Source: Peptoniphilus gorbachii (GTDB taxonomy: Bacteria; Bacillota; Clostridia; Tissierellales; Peptoniphilaceae). Taken from it: DNA of 64,000 bases. Where the stretch lies: positions 42,776 to 106,775 of the forward strand of contig NZ_JAFBDH010000007.1 in NCBI RefSeq assembly GCF_016908115.1. The letters run 5' to 3'. The position numbers and the translations under genes were made by a program. Under the pieces are notes generated by a model. The model made no database searches, was not told where the DNA came from, and worked only from the letters and a program-made list of their open reading frames with translations. Shown here piece by piece: positions 26,917-36,341 of the stretch. Positions within the stretch are counted from its first letter, which is position 1. Every line of letters begins with the position of its first letter.

Positions 26917-28401
26917 ATGACTAAACCAAAAATTAATTTAGATAAAAAATATGGACTATTTATTGGTGGAGAATTTGTTGATAGTGAAAATGGAGAAACT
27001 CTTGATACATTTTGTCCAGCTGATGGTGAACTTTTAGCTAGTATTGCTCAAGCATCTGAAAAAGATGTTGATAAAGCTGTTAAAGCTGCTTGGGAAGGCT
27101 TTAATGAGTACAAAAAAACAAATAAATATGAAAGAGCAAAAATTTTAAATAAAATAGCTGATATAATTGATGAAAATGCAGAACACCTTGCCATGGTAGA
27201 AACTCTTGACAATGGTAAGCCAATTAGAGAAACAAGAAATATTGATATTCCTCTTGCATCTGAACACTTTAGATATTTTGCAGGAGCAATTTTGGCAGAA
27301 GAAGGAACTGCCAATGCAATTGATGAAAACACACTTTCAATTGTTCTTCGTGAACCTCTTGGGGTTGTTGGCCAAATTATTCCATGGAACTTCCCATTTT
27401 TAATGGCAGCATGGAAATTATCTCCAGCTCTAGCAGCAGGCGATGCTGTTGTAATTAAACCATCTTCAACAACTTCTCTATCACTTCTTGAACTTATGAA
27501 GTTAATTAAAGATGTAGTGCCAAAGGGAGTTATAAATGTTGTAACTGGTTCTGGTTCAAAATCTGGAGAATATTTACAACATCACCAAGGTCTATCAAAA
27601 CTTGCCTTTACTGGATCAACAGAAGTTGGCTACAAAATAGCAAGTGCTGCAGCAGAAAAATTAATTCCTGCTACACTAGAACTTGGCGGAAAGTCAGCTA
27701 ATATTTTCTTTGATGACTGTGATATGGATCTTGCTCTTGATGGACTTGCTATGGGAATTTTATTTAACCAAGGTCAAGTTTGCTGTGCAGGTTCAAGAGT
27801 TTTCGTTCACGAAAATATTTATGATGAATTTGTAGAAAGAGCGATAAAAAAATTTGAAGGCATAAAAGTTGGACTTCCTTGGGAAGAAGATACACAAGTT
27901 GGTGCCCAAGTAAATAAATCACAAACTGAAAAAGTTCTTGGCTATGTTGAAATAGCTAAAAAAGAAGGGGCAAATATTGCTGTTGGTGGCGAAAAGGCTA
28001 CAAAGAATGGCACAGAAAAGGGCTACTTCACAATGCCAACTCTTATTACTAATGTAAACAACAACATGAAAGTTGCAAGAGACGAAATCTTTGGACCAGT
28101 TGCTGTTGTAATTAAATTTAAAGATGAAGAAGAAGTTATTAAAATGGCAAATGACTCTGACTATGGTCTTGCTGGTGCTGTTTGGACAAAAGATATCAAT
28201 AAGGCTATAAGAGTTGCAAGAGGCGTTGAAACTGGCAGAATGTGGGTTAACACTTATAATCAACTTCCTGCAGGAGCACCTTTTGGAGGCTATAAAAAAT
28301 CTGGTATAGGTAGAGAAAACCACAAGATGATGCTTGATGCATATTCACAAGTTAAAAATATCTTTATAAACACTTCTGAAAAATTATCAGGATTATACTA
28401 A
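26917..28401 (+). CDS. NAD(P)-dependent aldehyde dehydrogenase
   Basis: A 494-residue enzyme of the classical ALDH superfamily that oxidises aldehydes to acids. Visible: the GQIIPWNFPFLMAAWKLSPA cofactor region, GSTEVG, the catalytic Glu in ATLELGGKSANI, the catalytic Cys in FNQGQVCCAGSRVF, and the C-terminal GAPFGGYKKSGIGRE. The frame is open to 26854, but the ATG at 26917 follows AAGGAG and gives the usual family length. Substrate unknown. Single gene with a terminator at 28435. Confidence 0.92.
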   Translation: MTKPKINLDKKYGLFIGGEFVDSENGETLDTFCPADGELLASIAQASEKDVDKAVKAAWEGFNEYKKTNKYERAKILNKIADIIDENAEHLAMVETLDNGKPIRETRNIDIPLASEHFRYFAGAILAEEGTANAIDENTLSIVLREPLGVVGQIIPWNFPFLMAAWKLSPALAAGDAVVIKPSSTTSLSLLELMKLIKDVVPKGVINVVTGSGSKSGEYLQHHQGLSKLAFTGSTEVGYKIASAAAEKLIPATLELGGKSANIFFDDCDMDLALDGLAMGILFNQGQVCCAGSRVFVHENIYDEFVERAIKKFEGIKVGLPWEEDTQVGAQVNKSQTEKVLGYVEIAKKEGANIAVGGEKATKNGTEKGYFTMPTLITNVNNNMKVARDEIFGPVAVVIKFKDEEEVIKMANDSDYGLAGAVWTKDINKAIRVARGVETGRMWVNTYNQLPAGAPFGGYKKSGIGRENHKMMLDAYSQVKNIFINTSEKLSGLY

Positions 28402-28434
28402 TACAGATTAAAAAAGTTAATAAGTACAAAAATA

Positions 28435-28469
28435 AAGGACTAGTAGTTTTAAACTATTAGTCCTTTTAT
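28435..28469 (+). terminator. terminator of the aldehyde dehydrogenase gene
   Basis: AAGGACTAGTAG (28435-28446) pairs with CTATTAGTCCTT (28454-28465), one G-U pair, then TTATAAT. Confidence 0.8.
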
Positions 28470-28717
28470 AATATTTAAAATTAAATTTATAAATTTTTAA
28501 CTTTAAAACAAATTTAAATTACATTCCTGCACCCATTTTAATAGCAATATATAAGAATTTTTAATGATAAAGGCATTAGTAAAAGTTGAAATAAAGGAGA
28601 AAATATAATACTTTCATTTAATATCATACAAAAGTACAAAAAGTAAAGAACTTGTGATAAAATAAAATTAACAAATTTAAAAATGCTAAAAATTAAAATA
28701 AAAATAGGAGTGATATT

Positions 28718-30025
28718 ATGAGTATAGTAAAACCTTCAACTCTTCCAGGATTTATGGAGCTACTTCCTAAAGATCAAATGCTCTTTAATGAAATGAGAGA
28801 TATAATTAGAGATAATTTTGAAAAACATGGTTTCTTGCCAATAGATACGCCAGTTATAGAAAAATCAGAAGTGCTACTCGCAAAGGGCGGCGGAGAAACT
28901 GAAAAACAAATTTATAGATTTTCTAAGGGCGACACAGATATGTCTCTTAGATTTGATTTAACAGTTCCCCTAGCAAGATACACTGTAGAGCACATGAATG
29001 ATTTGTCTTTTCCTTTTAAAAGATATCAAATAGGAAAGGTCTACAGAGGAGAAAAAGCTCAAAAAGGACGTTTTAGAGAGTTTTATCAATGTGACATTGA
29101 CACAATTGGCATGGGAGAATTATCTCTTGTAAATGATGCAGAATTTCCAGTTGTAATTTATCACACTTTTAAAGATTTAGGCTTTACAGATTTTACAATT
29201 CACCTAAATAATAGAAAGATTTTAAAGGGATTTTTCGGATCACTTGGCATAGAAGACTCAATGAATGTTTTGAGAATAGTTGATAAAATTGATAAAATTG
29301 GCGAAGAAAATGTCTTGTCTGAACTATCTGAGCTTGGAGTAGAAAAAGATAAGGGCGAAAAAATTTTAGAATTTATAAAAATCAAGGGCAGCACAGATGA
29401 AATTATTAAAGCTTTAAATGACCTTAAAATTGAAAATGAAATCTTTTTAGAAGGTTTATCTGAAATCACAGAAGTAGTTGGCTACATGAGAGATTTTGGC
29501 ATAGACGAAAATTGTTTTGATATTGATTTAAAAATTGCAAGAGGTCTTGATTATTACACAGGAACAGTTTATGAAACAACTCTTGATAATTATCCAAAAA
29601 TTGGATCAGTTTGTTCTGGCGGAAGATACGAAGACCTTGCAAGTTACTACACAGACAAAGTTCTTCCAGGAGTAGGAATTTCTATTGGACTTTCAAGACT
29701 TTTCTACCAATTAAATGAAGCAAATATTATTTCTAGTGAAGAAAAATCACTTGTTGATTTATTAATTATTCCAATGGACGACTGCTTGCACCAAGGAATA
29801 AAACTTTTAAATGAACTAAGAGAAAAGGGCCTTAAAGTTTCTGTATACACTGAATTTGCTAAGTTAAAGAAAAAATTTAAGTACGCAGATCAAACAAAAG
29901 TGCCTTATGTAATTGTACTTGGTGAAGAAGAAGTAAATACTAGAAAATATACTTTAAAAGACATGAGAACAGGTGATCAGGAAGAAGTAACTTTTGATGA
30001 ACTAGTTGAAAAGTTTAGTAAATGA
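28718..30025 (+). CDS. hisS: histidyl-tRNA synthetase
   Basis: A 435-residue class II synthetase. Visible: N-terminal PGFMELLPKDQ, motif 2 in FKRYQIGKVYRGEKAQKGRF followed by REFYQCDIDTIG, the histidine-specific ARGLDYYTGTVYE, motif 3 region GVGISIGLSRL and a C-terminal anticodon domain. The anticodon domain and intact motifs argue against the HisZ paralogue. It starts at the ATG behind AGGAGTG. No T-box leader was recognised. Its 3' end enters an unusual hairpin-rich island. Confidence 0.95.
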   Translation: MSIVKPSTLPGFMELLPKDQMLFNEMRDIIRDNFEKHGFLPIDTPVIEKSEVLLAKGGGETEKQIYRFSKGDTDMSLRFDLTVPLARYTVEHMNDLSFPFKRYQIGKVYRGEKAQKGRFREFYQCDIDTIGMGELSLVNDAEFPVVIYHTFKDLGFTDFTIHLNNRKILKGFFGSLGIEDSMNVLRIVDKIDKIGEENVLSELSELGVEKDKGEKILEFIKIKGSTDEIIKALNDLKIENEIFLEGLSEITEVVGYMRDFGIDENCFDIDLKIARGLDYYTGTVYETTLDNYPKIGSVCSGGRYEDLASYYTDKVLPGVGISIGLSRLFYQLNEANIISSEEKSLVDLLIIPMDDCLHQGIKLLNELREKGLKVSVYTEFAKLKKKFKYADQTKVPYVIVLGEEEVNTRKYTLKDMRTGDQEEVTFDELVEKFSK

Positions 30026-30290
30026 GTGCGACTCCTTTGAAAAAGCTTCCTATTCGGTCGCTGGCTAAGACTTGAGTTGCTTGCTTGCAAGCTTACTAAG
30101 TCTTGCCCATGAATTTTTGCTTGCAAAAATCCATGTTCCACTAAATCAGTCGCTGCATAAGCTTCTTCATCAGTTCAGCCTTCGCATGGCTCGGCTTCAC
30201 TGTGAAGAACATTCCAATCGCAAATTTTTTGCGATTGTCATTAGCATTAACAAGAAATCGTGCAACTTATGTTGCACTTTTTTTTAATTA
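30026..30290. repeat. G+C-rich, hairpin-rich non-coding island
   Basis: About 260 bases clearly richer in G+C than the flanks, with no supported gene. It contains successive inverted repeats: GGCTAAGACTT (30063-30073) with AAGTCTTGCC (30098-30107); CATG-A-ATTTTTGC (30108-30120 region) with GCAAAAAT-C-CATG ending at 30135; CTTCACTGTGAAG (30195-30207); AATCGC/GCGATT (30216-30236); and GTGCAAC/GTTGCAC (30260-30277) followed by nine T. The ends carry GTGCGAC and GTTGCAC, like short terminal inverted repeats. It could be a repeat family member, a structured RNA, or an elaborate 3' region of hisS. Confidence 0.6.
30260..30286 (+). terminator. terminator at the end of the hairpin island
   Basis: GTGCAAC (30260-30266), four-base loop, GTTGCAC (30271-30277), then a run of T. 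Confidence 0.85.
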
Positions 30291-30332
30291 AGATTAAAAT
30301 AGGATAGAAGTTTGAAGAAATGAGATGAGATT

Positions 30333-32156
30333 TTGAAAAGAGAAGATATTAGAAATATAGCAATTATTGCCCATGTCGATCATGGCAAGACTACACTTGT
30401 AGATGCTCTACTTAGACAATCAGGTATTTTTAGAGATAATCAACAAGTAAATGAGAGAGTTATGGACTCTAACGACATTGAAAGAGAAAGAGGTATTACT
30501 ATTCTTTCTAAAAACACTGCCGTAAATCACAATGGTGTTAAGATCAACATCATTGACACACCGGGACACGCTGACTTCGGTGGCGAAGTTGAACGTGTGC
30601 TTAAAATGGTAAATGGAGTTGTACTACTTGTAGATGCCTTTGAAGGTCCAATGCCTCAAACAAAATTTGTTTTGAAGAAATCTTTTGAGCTTAACCTTCC
30701 AGTTATTGTTTGCATAAATAAAGTCGATAGACCAGAAGCAAGACCTCTTGATGTTGTTGACGAAGTTCTGGATTTATTTATTGAACTTGGAGCAGATGAC
30801 GAAGTGCTTGAATGTCCTTTTGTTTTTGCATCAGCAAAGCAAGGCATAGCTGCCCTCGATTTAGACGATAAAATGGAATCAATGGATCCACTTTTTGAAA
30901 CTATTATTAAGTACATTCCAGCACCAGAAAATAGGGATGATGAACCTTTTAAACTTTTGATTTCAACAATTGATTACAACGAATATGTTGGAAGAATTGG
31001 TATTGGAAAAATAGAACAAGGTATTATTCAAGAAAATGATAAGTTAGTTAGAGTTAATAAATTAAAACCTGACTTTAAAGAAAATATTAAAATTGCGCAA
31101 ATTTATGAATTTGAAGGTCTTAATAGAGTTGAAGTTGACTCTTCAAGATCAGGATCTATTGTTGCAGTTACAGGTATTGAAGACATCAACATTGGAGATA
31201 CTATTACATCAACTGAAGATACTGAAGGTCTTGAATTTGTAAAAATTTCCGAGCCAACAATTTCCATGAACTTTTCTGTAAATGATTCACCTTTTGCAGG
31301 TAGAGTTGGCAAGTTCTTGACATCAAGACAAATTAAGGCAAGACTTAATAGAGAATTACAAACTGATGTTGGACTAAGAGTTGAAGAAACTGAAACTACT
31401 GACTCTTTTAAGGTTTCTGGTAGAGGAGAACTTCACCTTTCTGTATTAATTGAAAACATGAGACGTGAAGGATACGAATTCCAAGTTTCTAAGCCACAAG
31501 TTTTATATAAAATTGATGAAAATGGCAAAAAACTTGAACCAACTGAAAGAGTTACAATTGATGTTGATAGTGTCTACGCAGGATCTGTTATAGAAAAACT
31601 TGGCAGAAGAAAGGGCGAACTTGTAAACATAGTTGAACCTAATGGTGGCTATCAAAGACTTGAATTTATAATTCCATCAAGGGGACTTATTGGCTATAGA
31701 ACTGAATTTATGACAGACACAAAGGGAAGCGGAATTTTAAATTCTATTTTCGAATCCTATGTTCCTTTTAAGGGCGAAATTCCAAGAAGAGTAAATGCTT
31801 CTATTGTTTCCTTTGATACAGGAGTTGCATCAACTTATGGACTTAACAATGCACAAGATAGAGGAACTCTATTTGTAGAACCAGGCGAAGATGTTTACGA
31901 AGGTCAAGTTGTAGGTGAATCTCCAAAGGGAATTGAAATCGAAGTTTCAGTTACAAAGGCAAAAAAACAAACTAACGTCAGAGCTTCAGGTTCAGATGAT
32001 GCGCTTAGACTTTCTCCAGTTAAGAAGATGAGTCTTGAAGAAGCCCTAGAATTTATTGAAGATGACGAACTTATAGAAATTACTCCAAAAGAATTTAGAC
32101 TAAGGAAGAAAATTCTAGATTCACAAAAAAGATACAAATCAAAGAAAAATAAATAA
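30333..32156 (+). CDS. typA: ribosome-associated GTPase TypA/BipA
   Basis: A 607-residue translational GTPase of the EF-G family, involved in ribosome assembly and stress adaptation. Visible: G1 [17 protein letters not shown], switch [19 protein letters not shown]4 [11 protein letters not shown]5 VFASAKQG, then EF-G-like domains and the TypA C-terminal domain ([19 protein letters not shown]). The start is TTG at 30333, which gives the conserved N terminus [11 protein letters not shown]; no in-frame ATG is available and the binding site is weak (GATGAGA). Confidence 0.95.
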   Translation: MKREDIRNIAIIAHVDHGKTTLVDALLRQSGIFRDNQQVNERVMDSNDIERERGITILSKNTAVNHNGVKINIIDTPGHADFGGEVERVLKMVNGVVLLVDAFEGPMPQTKFVLKKSFELNLPVIVCINKVDRPEARPLDVVDEVLDLFIELGADDEVLECPFVFASAKQGIAALDLDDKMESMDPLFETIIKYIPAPENRDDEPFKLLISTIDYNEYVGRIGIGKIEQGIIQENDKLVRVNKLKPDFKENIKIAQIYEFEGLNRVEVDSSRSGSIVAVTGIEDINIGDTITSTEDTEGLEFVKISEPTISMNFSVNDSPFAGRVGKFLTSRQIKARLNRELQTDVGLRVEETETTDSFKVSGRGELHLSVLIENMRREGYEFQVSKPQVLYKIDENGKKLEPTERVTIDVDSVYAGSVIEKLGRRKGELVNIVEPNGGYQRLEFIIPSRGLIGYRTEFMTDTKGSGILNSIFESYVPFKGEIPRRVNASIVSFDTGVASTYGLNNAQDRGTLFVEPGEDVYEGQVVGESPKGIEIEVSVTKAKKQTNVRASGSDDALRLSPVKKMSLEEALEFIEDDELIEITPKEFRLRKKILDSQKRYKSKKNK

Positions 32157-32175
32157 TAAATAACAGAGGTGCTCC

Positions 32176-33639
32176 ATGTTTAATGCTTATTATGGAATGA
32201 TCAAAAACTTTGCCCAAGTTTATTCATTCTTATTTATAGCAAATGTATTAATTTCAGGATTTATTATCCTCTATGACAATAAAAAGCCTATTTCAACACT
32301 GTTATGGGTAATGGCTATAAATTTTTTGCCAGTAATTGGATTTATATTATATCTTTTTATAGGTCAAGACATTTCAAAATCGAGAATTTTTGACGGAAAA
32401 TATAAGGCTGATATGATTCTCGAAAAAGAATCGGAGTATCAGCTTAAACAAATTGAAAATGATGAATTTGTATACTCAAATAATAGGACAAAAAATCATC
32501 TTGATATGGTAGAGATGTTTAATCGTGCTGAAGATGAAATTTTATATACCAAAAACAGTGTCAAGGTTTATAACGAAGGCGAAAGCAAATTTGAAGATTT
32601 GTTTTATGATTTAAGAAATGCAAAGCACACAATTTATGTTCAATACTACATTTATAAGTCTGACGAACTTTCCAAAGAATTTACAAATATTTTAAAGGAA
32701 AAGGCAAGAGAAGGCTTAGATGTTTACCTATTAATTGATGGAATGGGTATTAGAAAAATGACTCTAAGTGATAAAAGAGAGCTAAAGGAGTCAGGAGTAA
32801 AATTTGGAATTTTCTTCCCAGGGCTTATTTTAAAGATAAACACTCACATCAACTACAGAAACCACAGAAAAATTGTAGTAATAGACAAGAGAATTGGTTA
32901 TGTAGGTGGTTTTAATGTTGGTGACGAATATGTCTCAAAGGGACCAATGGGATTTTGGCGAGACACCCATCTTAGAATAGTGGGACCAGCAGTTAATGGA
33001 CTTTCTTGGAGATTTTTCTTGGATTTTAAATTTGCTTCAAAGGAATACACTAAGGGATTTACAACAGAAATTTTTCCTGAAATAGAAGATGGCATTGACA
33101 TAAATATTGTAACAAGTGGACCAGACACAAAAGCAGACTCCATAAGAAATGGTTACGAAAAACTTATAACATCGGCGAGAAAAGAACTCTACATTCAAAC
33201 ACCTTACTTTGTACCAGATGAAGGACTTTTAAAGGCCTTAAAGGTTGCAGCCCTATCTGGAGTTGAAGTTAACTTGATGTTTCCAAAAAAGAGAGACCAT
33301 GTCTTTGTTCACTGGGCATCACTTTCCTTTATGGGTGAACTTTTAAAGTGGGGAGCTCATGTATATCAATATGAAGGCGGCTTTCTTCACACAAAAATTG
33401 TCATATCAGATGACTATCTATCAAGCGTTGGAACTGCTAACTTCGACATAAGATCCTTTGAACTTAACTTTGAAGTAAATGCCTTTTTATATGACGAAGA
33501 AATGAACAAAAAATTAAAGGAAGACTTTAAAGAAGACTTAAAGTCCTGCACAGAAATAACTCCAGAAATGTATAAGAATAGATCTAGATTCACAAAATTT
33601 AGAGAATCTATATCAAGACTATTGTCTCCAGTTTTGTAA
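32176..33639 (+). CDS. cls: cardiolipin synthase
   Basis: A 487-residue membrane-bound phospholipase-D-superfamily enzyme that condenses two phosphatidylglycerols. Visible: two N-terminal membrane helices (about 12-35 and 43-63), a PLD-nuclease N domain, and two HKD motifs: NHRKIVVIDKRIGYVGGFN in the first half and LHTKIVISDDYLSSVGTANF in the second. It begins 19 bases after typA behind AGAGGTG and ends one base before the next gene, so a typA-cls-metallopeptidase operon is likely. Confidence 0.94.
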   Translation: MFNAYYGMIKNFAQVYSFLFIANVLISGFIILYDNKKPISTLLWVMAINFLPVIGFILYLFIGQDISKSRIFDGKYKADMILEKESEYQLKQIENDEFVYSNNRTKNHLDMVEMFNRAEDEILYTKNSVKVYNEGESKFEDLFYDLRNAKHTIYVQYYIYKSDELSKEFTNILKEKAREGLDVYLLIDGMGIRKMTLSDKRELKESGVKFGIFFPGLILKINTHINYRNHRKIVVIDKRIGYVGGFNVGDEYVSKGPMGFWRDTHLRIVGPAVNGLSWRFFLDFKFASKEYTKGFTTEIFPEIEDGIDINIVTSGPDTKADSIRNGYEKLITSARKELYIQTPYFVPDEGLLKALKVAALSGVEVNLMFPKKRDHVFVHWASLSFMGELLKWGAHVYQYEGGFLHTKIVISDDYLSSVGTANFDIRSFELNFEVNAFLYDEEMNKKLKEDFKEDLKSCTEITPEMYKNRSRFTKFRESISRLLSPVL

Positions 33640-33640
33640 A

Positions 33641-34180
33641 ATGGAAATAGAAATAAATAGAAAAAAAGTAAAAAAGCTTCGAATAAAAGTAGAAGATGGT
33701 ATAATAAAGGTGTCGGCACCACTTAGAACAAGTGAAAGAGAAATAAAAAAGCTTGTTGAAAATAATAGAGAGCTAATAGAAGAATTAAAACTTGCTGATG
33801 AAAGTAGAAAGAGATACAAAAATCATCTCTTTGGCAAAAAAATAGATTTTACATCAGTTAAAGAATTAGAAAAAATTTATAGATCTGAACTTAAAAAAGC
33901 TTTAGATGAAATTTTTGAAAAATATGGAAAACTAACAGGCCTTTTTCCAAAATCAGTTGAAATAAGAAAGATGAAGGTAAGATGGGGCACTTGCTATCCA
34001 CAAAGTGGCGCCATAAAAATAAATCTTTATCTAGCCGAAAGACCAAGAGAAGAGATCGAGGCAGTGGTCCTACACGAACTAGTGCACCTCAAATATTTTT
34101 ATCATGACAAAAAATTTATTGAAGAGTGCAAAAAGTATATGCCAAATTATGAAGAAATTGAAAGAGACTTAAAGAGATAG
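33641..34180 (+). CDS. YgjP-like (DUF45) metallopeptidase
   Basis: A 179-residue zinc-metallopeptidase-like protein. Visible: N-terminal strand region INRKKVKKLRIKVEDG, the KVRWGTCYPQSGAIKINLYL motif, and the zinc site VVLHELVHLKYFYHDKKF (HExxH with a third His five residues on). Family members are annotated as SprT/YgjP-like; substrate unknown. The ATG follows the cls stop with a single base between; no separate binding site is obvious, suggesting translational coupling. Confidence 0.85.
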   Translation: MEIEINRKKVKKLRIKVEDGIIKVSAPLRTSEREIKKLVENNRELIEELKLADESRKRYKNHLFGKKIDFTSVKELEKIYRSELKKALDEIFEKYGKLTGLFPKSVEIRKMKVRWGTCYPQSGAIKINLYLAERPREEIEAVVLHELVHLKYFYHDKKFIEECKKYMPNYEEIERDLKR

Positions 34181-34188
34181 GTGATGAA

Positions 34189-34404
34189 ATGAAAAAAGCA
34201 TTAAAAATAATAGGAATAATCGCCCTTGTGATAATCCTCATGAAACTTTTTAATATTTCAATATTTGTTGGAAATCAAAAAATAGATAAAAACCTAATAG
34301 TAGAGGGCATAAGAAATTTTAACCTTGGAGATCTCTTTGACAGAGTTTCAAATTTCTTCAACGAACTTATAGGTGGAGTAAAAAGAGCAGTAAATAGCTT
34401 GTAA
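34189..34404 (+). CDS. small membrane protein, unknown function
   Basis: A 71-residue protein with one N-terminal hydrophobic helix (residues 4-24) and an amphipathic C-terminal part. The ATG follows TAGGTGATGAA and lies eight bases after the metallopeptidase gene. A G+C-rich terminator follows, so it closes the typA-cls operon. No family recognised. Confidence 0.6.
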   Translation: MKKALKIIGIIALVIILMKLFNISIFVGNQKIDKNLIVEGIRNFNLGDLFDRVSNFFNELIGGVKRAVNSL

Positions 34405-34418
34405 ATATATAAAAAATT

Positions 34419-34441
34419 AGCACGCCTGGCGTGCTTTTTTG
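34419..34441 (+). terminator. terminator of the typA-cls operon
   Basis: AGCACGC (34419-34425), loop CTG, GCGTGCT (34429-34435), then T-run. Confidence 0.9.
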
Positions 34442-34491
34442 ATGGAGTAAAAAAATTTATCTTTATGTTATAATAAAAAGCAGGTGAGAAA

Positions 34492-35247
34492 ATGAATTTA
34501 ACTTTTATTATACTTGGCTGTATAGTGCCAGGACTTATGACTGGGGTTGGTGCAATCCCAATATTTTTTGCAAAAAATGTAAGCCAAAAACTTTTAGATG
34601 TACTTCTTGCAGCAGCTGCAGGAGTAATGCTTTCAGCAACTTGCTTTTCCCTTATTATACCAAGCCTTGAAGCAGGAGAAGGAAGACTTGGAGTATTAAT
34701 AACTGGACTTGGAATCTTTTGTGGCGCACTTATGCTTGACTTAATAGATAGGTATGCTCCCCACGAGCATTTAATCGACAAGAAACATGAGGGAGTAGAT
34801 GTAAAAAATCTATCAAGAATTTGGCTTTTTGTAATAGCAATAGCAATTCACAATTTTCCAGAGGGACTTGCCACAGGAGTTGGCTTTGGCGGAGACAATA
34901 TGTCCAATGGACTTTCCGTTGCCTTTGGGATTGCCCTTCAAAATATGCCAGAAGGACTTGCAGTTGCCCTTGCCCTTGTAAGAGAAGGCTACTCACGCAA
35001 GAAGGGTTTTGCCATAGCAACATTGACTGGTCTTGTTGAACCCATAGGAGCCTTTTTGGGAGTTTGGCTTGTGTCAATTTTTTCAGCCACACTTGGCTTT
35101 ATCCTTGCCCTAGCAGGAGGAGCCATGCTCTTTGTAATTAGCGATGAAATAATACCAGAGACCCACAACAATGGCTACGAAAGGCCAGCAACTTATGGCG
35201 TAATCTTCGGCTTTATCCTAATGATGTTTTTAGATGCTTTAATTTAA
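34492..35247 (+). CDS. ZIP family metal transporter
   Basis: A 251-residue membrane protein of the ZIP/ZupT family importing Zn, Fe or Mn. Eight hydrophobic helices are visible with the two metal-binding helices AIAIHNFPEGLATGVGFG and IALQNMPEGLAVALALV; a short loop has YAPHEHLIDKKHEG with histidines before helix 4. The ATG follows AGGTGAG, and TATAAT at 34469-34474 is a likely -10 box. With MntP and the CzrA-like repressor, it makes this window rich in metal homeostasis genes. Confidence 0.92.
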   Translation: MNLTFIILGCIVPGLMTGVGAIPIFFAKNVSQKLLDVLLAAAAGVMLSATCFSLIIPSLEAGEGRLGVLITGLGIFCGALMLDLIDRYAPHEHLIDKKHEGVDVKNLSRIWLFVIAIAIHNFPEGLATGVGFGGDNMSNGLSVAFGIALQNMPEGLAVALALVREGYSRKKGFAIATLTGLVEPIGAFLGVWLVSIFSATLGFILALAGGAMLFVISDEIIPETHNNGYERPATYGVIFGFILMMFLDALI

Positions 35248-35329
35248 TTTTTAACTATAAAGGATTTTACAAAATTTAAAAAGAACAAGTAGAACATATT
35301 GTAAAATTTAATTTATAATTTGTATTATA
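35248..35329. other. A+T-rich spacer after the ZIP gene
   Basis: No gene and no clear terminator hairpin are visible here. Confidence 0.4.
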
Positions 35330-35358
35330 TTGAAATATTAATATTAGAGTGATATATT
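35330..35358 (+). promoter_or_regulatory. promoter of the long leader before the secreted-protein genes
   Basis: TTGAAA (35330-35335) and TATATT (35353-35358), 17 bases apart. Transcription would start near 35365, about 200 bases before the first start codon. Confidence 0.65.
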
Positions 35359-35364
35359 ATAAAC

Positions 35365-35549
35365 TATAAAACAAAAAGGACTTGACAAGTCATGAAGAAA
35401 AATCTTAGAATCAAGGCAGGCAGGAAGACAAACAACTATAAGTGTATATTCAGGCGAAAGGATAATTTTGTCTTATTTGAATATAATTTTTTGTGAGCAG
35501 GAAAATTTAGCTATTTAATAGCTTTCTTTTCTTGCTCTTTTTGATTTTT
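35365..35549 (+). ncRNA. candidate structured leader or small RNA ending in a terminator
   Basis: The leader has a hairpin GACTT-GAC-AAGTC near 35381-35394, a purine-rich stretch with GGCAGGCAGGAAGACAA, a distal pairing AAGACAA with TTGTCTT (about 35434-35474), and a strong terminator at 35495-35543. No known riboswitch class was recognised. It may attenuate the downstream genes or be a separate small RNA. Confidence 0.4.
35495..35549 (+). terminator. terminator hairpin inside the leader
   Basis: 11-bp stem GAGCAGGAAAA (35495-35505) with TTTTCTTGCTC (35527-35537, one G-U pair), an inner AGCTATT/AATAGCT pairing, then TTTTTGATTTTTT. It ends about 20 bases before the start codon at 35569. Confidence 0.75.
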
Positions 35550-35568
35550 TAATAAAAGGAGGTTTAAA

Positions 35569-36330
35569 ATGAAAAAAATAATTAAAAAATCATTGAGCTT
35601 ATCTTTAGCTCTAGTAATGTTATTGGCAGTTTTTGCAAGCACATCAGTATTTGCTCAAGGAGGCATTGAGAAAAAGGTAGAAAGTAATCTAAAATTTGAA
35701 AAGGGTCTCTTTAAAGGCAGAATAACAGGTAATATTAATGTAAGCAGGACTATAACGAATAATTTTGACAGTGTTTTAGACCAAGAATCCAATTCTTATA
35801 AGGGAGAAATAAAATCAAACGTTGAAGCAGGTGAATTATTTGATGGAGCTTATAATTTATATAAAACTGAATTCGAACCCTTTGCGCCCTTTGGAAAGCC
35901 ATGGAAAAATATTGTAATGTATGGTAAAGATAAAAGTTCTTTTCCAAGTGCAACTTTTACTATAACTTTTCCTAAAGAAGTAAAATTTAATGAAGATGAT
36001 ATTAAAATTGTAAATAATTCTAAGTCAATAAGTAGTATAAAAATCAACAATATCAATAATGAAGAAAATTCTATAGAATTTATTTTTTATCTAGGATATT
36101 GGAGTGATTATGGTCAATTTTTCGATATTGTAAAAGACGAAATAGATAATGTTGGAAAAAATATAGAAATAAGCATTCCATATTCTATTGATTCAAGTAA
36201 TTCTTTAGAAAACCTAAAGGATATCAAGGCTTCAGGCAAATGTGAGCTATCATATTTTGGCAAGAGACCTGTCATTAATCCCGTAGTTTCAATAGATATT
36301 TTGTGTGATTCAATGGATATTACTAGATAG
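35569..36330 (+). CDS. secreted protein of unknown function
   Basis: A 253-residue protein with a classical signal peptide: KKIIKKS, a hydrophobic core (LSLALVMLLAVFAS) and likely cleavage after VFA at about residue 30. The mature part is rich in Asn, Ser, Lys and Ile and predicted beta-rich; it has no cell-wall anchor, SLH domain or enzyme motif I recognise. Strong AAAGGAGG binding site. It ends 11 bases before the SLH protein, so the two are probably co-expressed and may act together at the surface. Confidence 0.75.
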   Translation: MKKIIKKSLSLSLALVMLLAVFASTSVFAQGGIEKKVESNLKFEKGLFKGRITGNINVSRTITNNFDSVLDQESNSYKGEIKSNVEAGELFDGAYNLYKTEFEPFAPFGKPWKNIVMYGKDKSSFPSATFTITFPKEVKFNEDDIKIVNNSKSISSIKINNINNEENSIEFIFYLGYWSDYGQFFDIVKDEIDNVGKNIEISIPYSIDSSNSLENLKDIKASGKCELSYFGKRPVINPVVSIDILCDSMDITR

Positions 36331-36341
36331 GGGTGCAGTTA

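Noticed and set aside
28470..28717. T-box riboswitch upstream of hisS
   Set aside because: No T-box core or specifier hairpin was seen and the only strong hairpin belongs to the upstream gene.
30072..30287. Open frame of 71 codons in the hairpin island after hisS
   Set aside because: No ribosome binding site, low-complexity translation, and it runs through several inverted repeats including a terminator.
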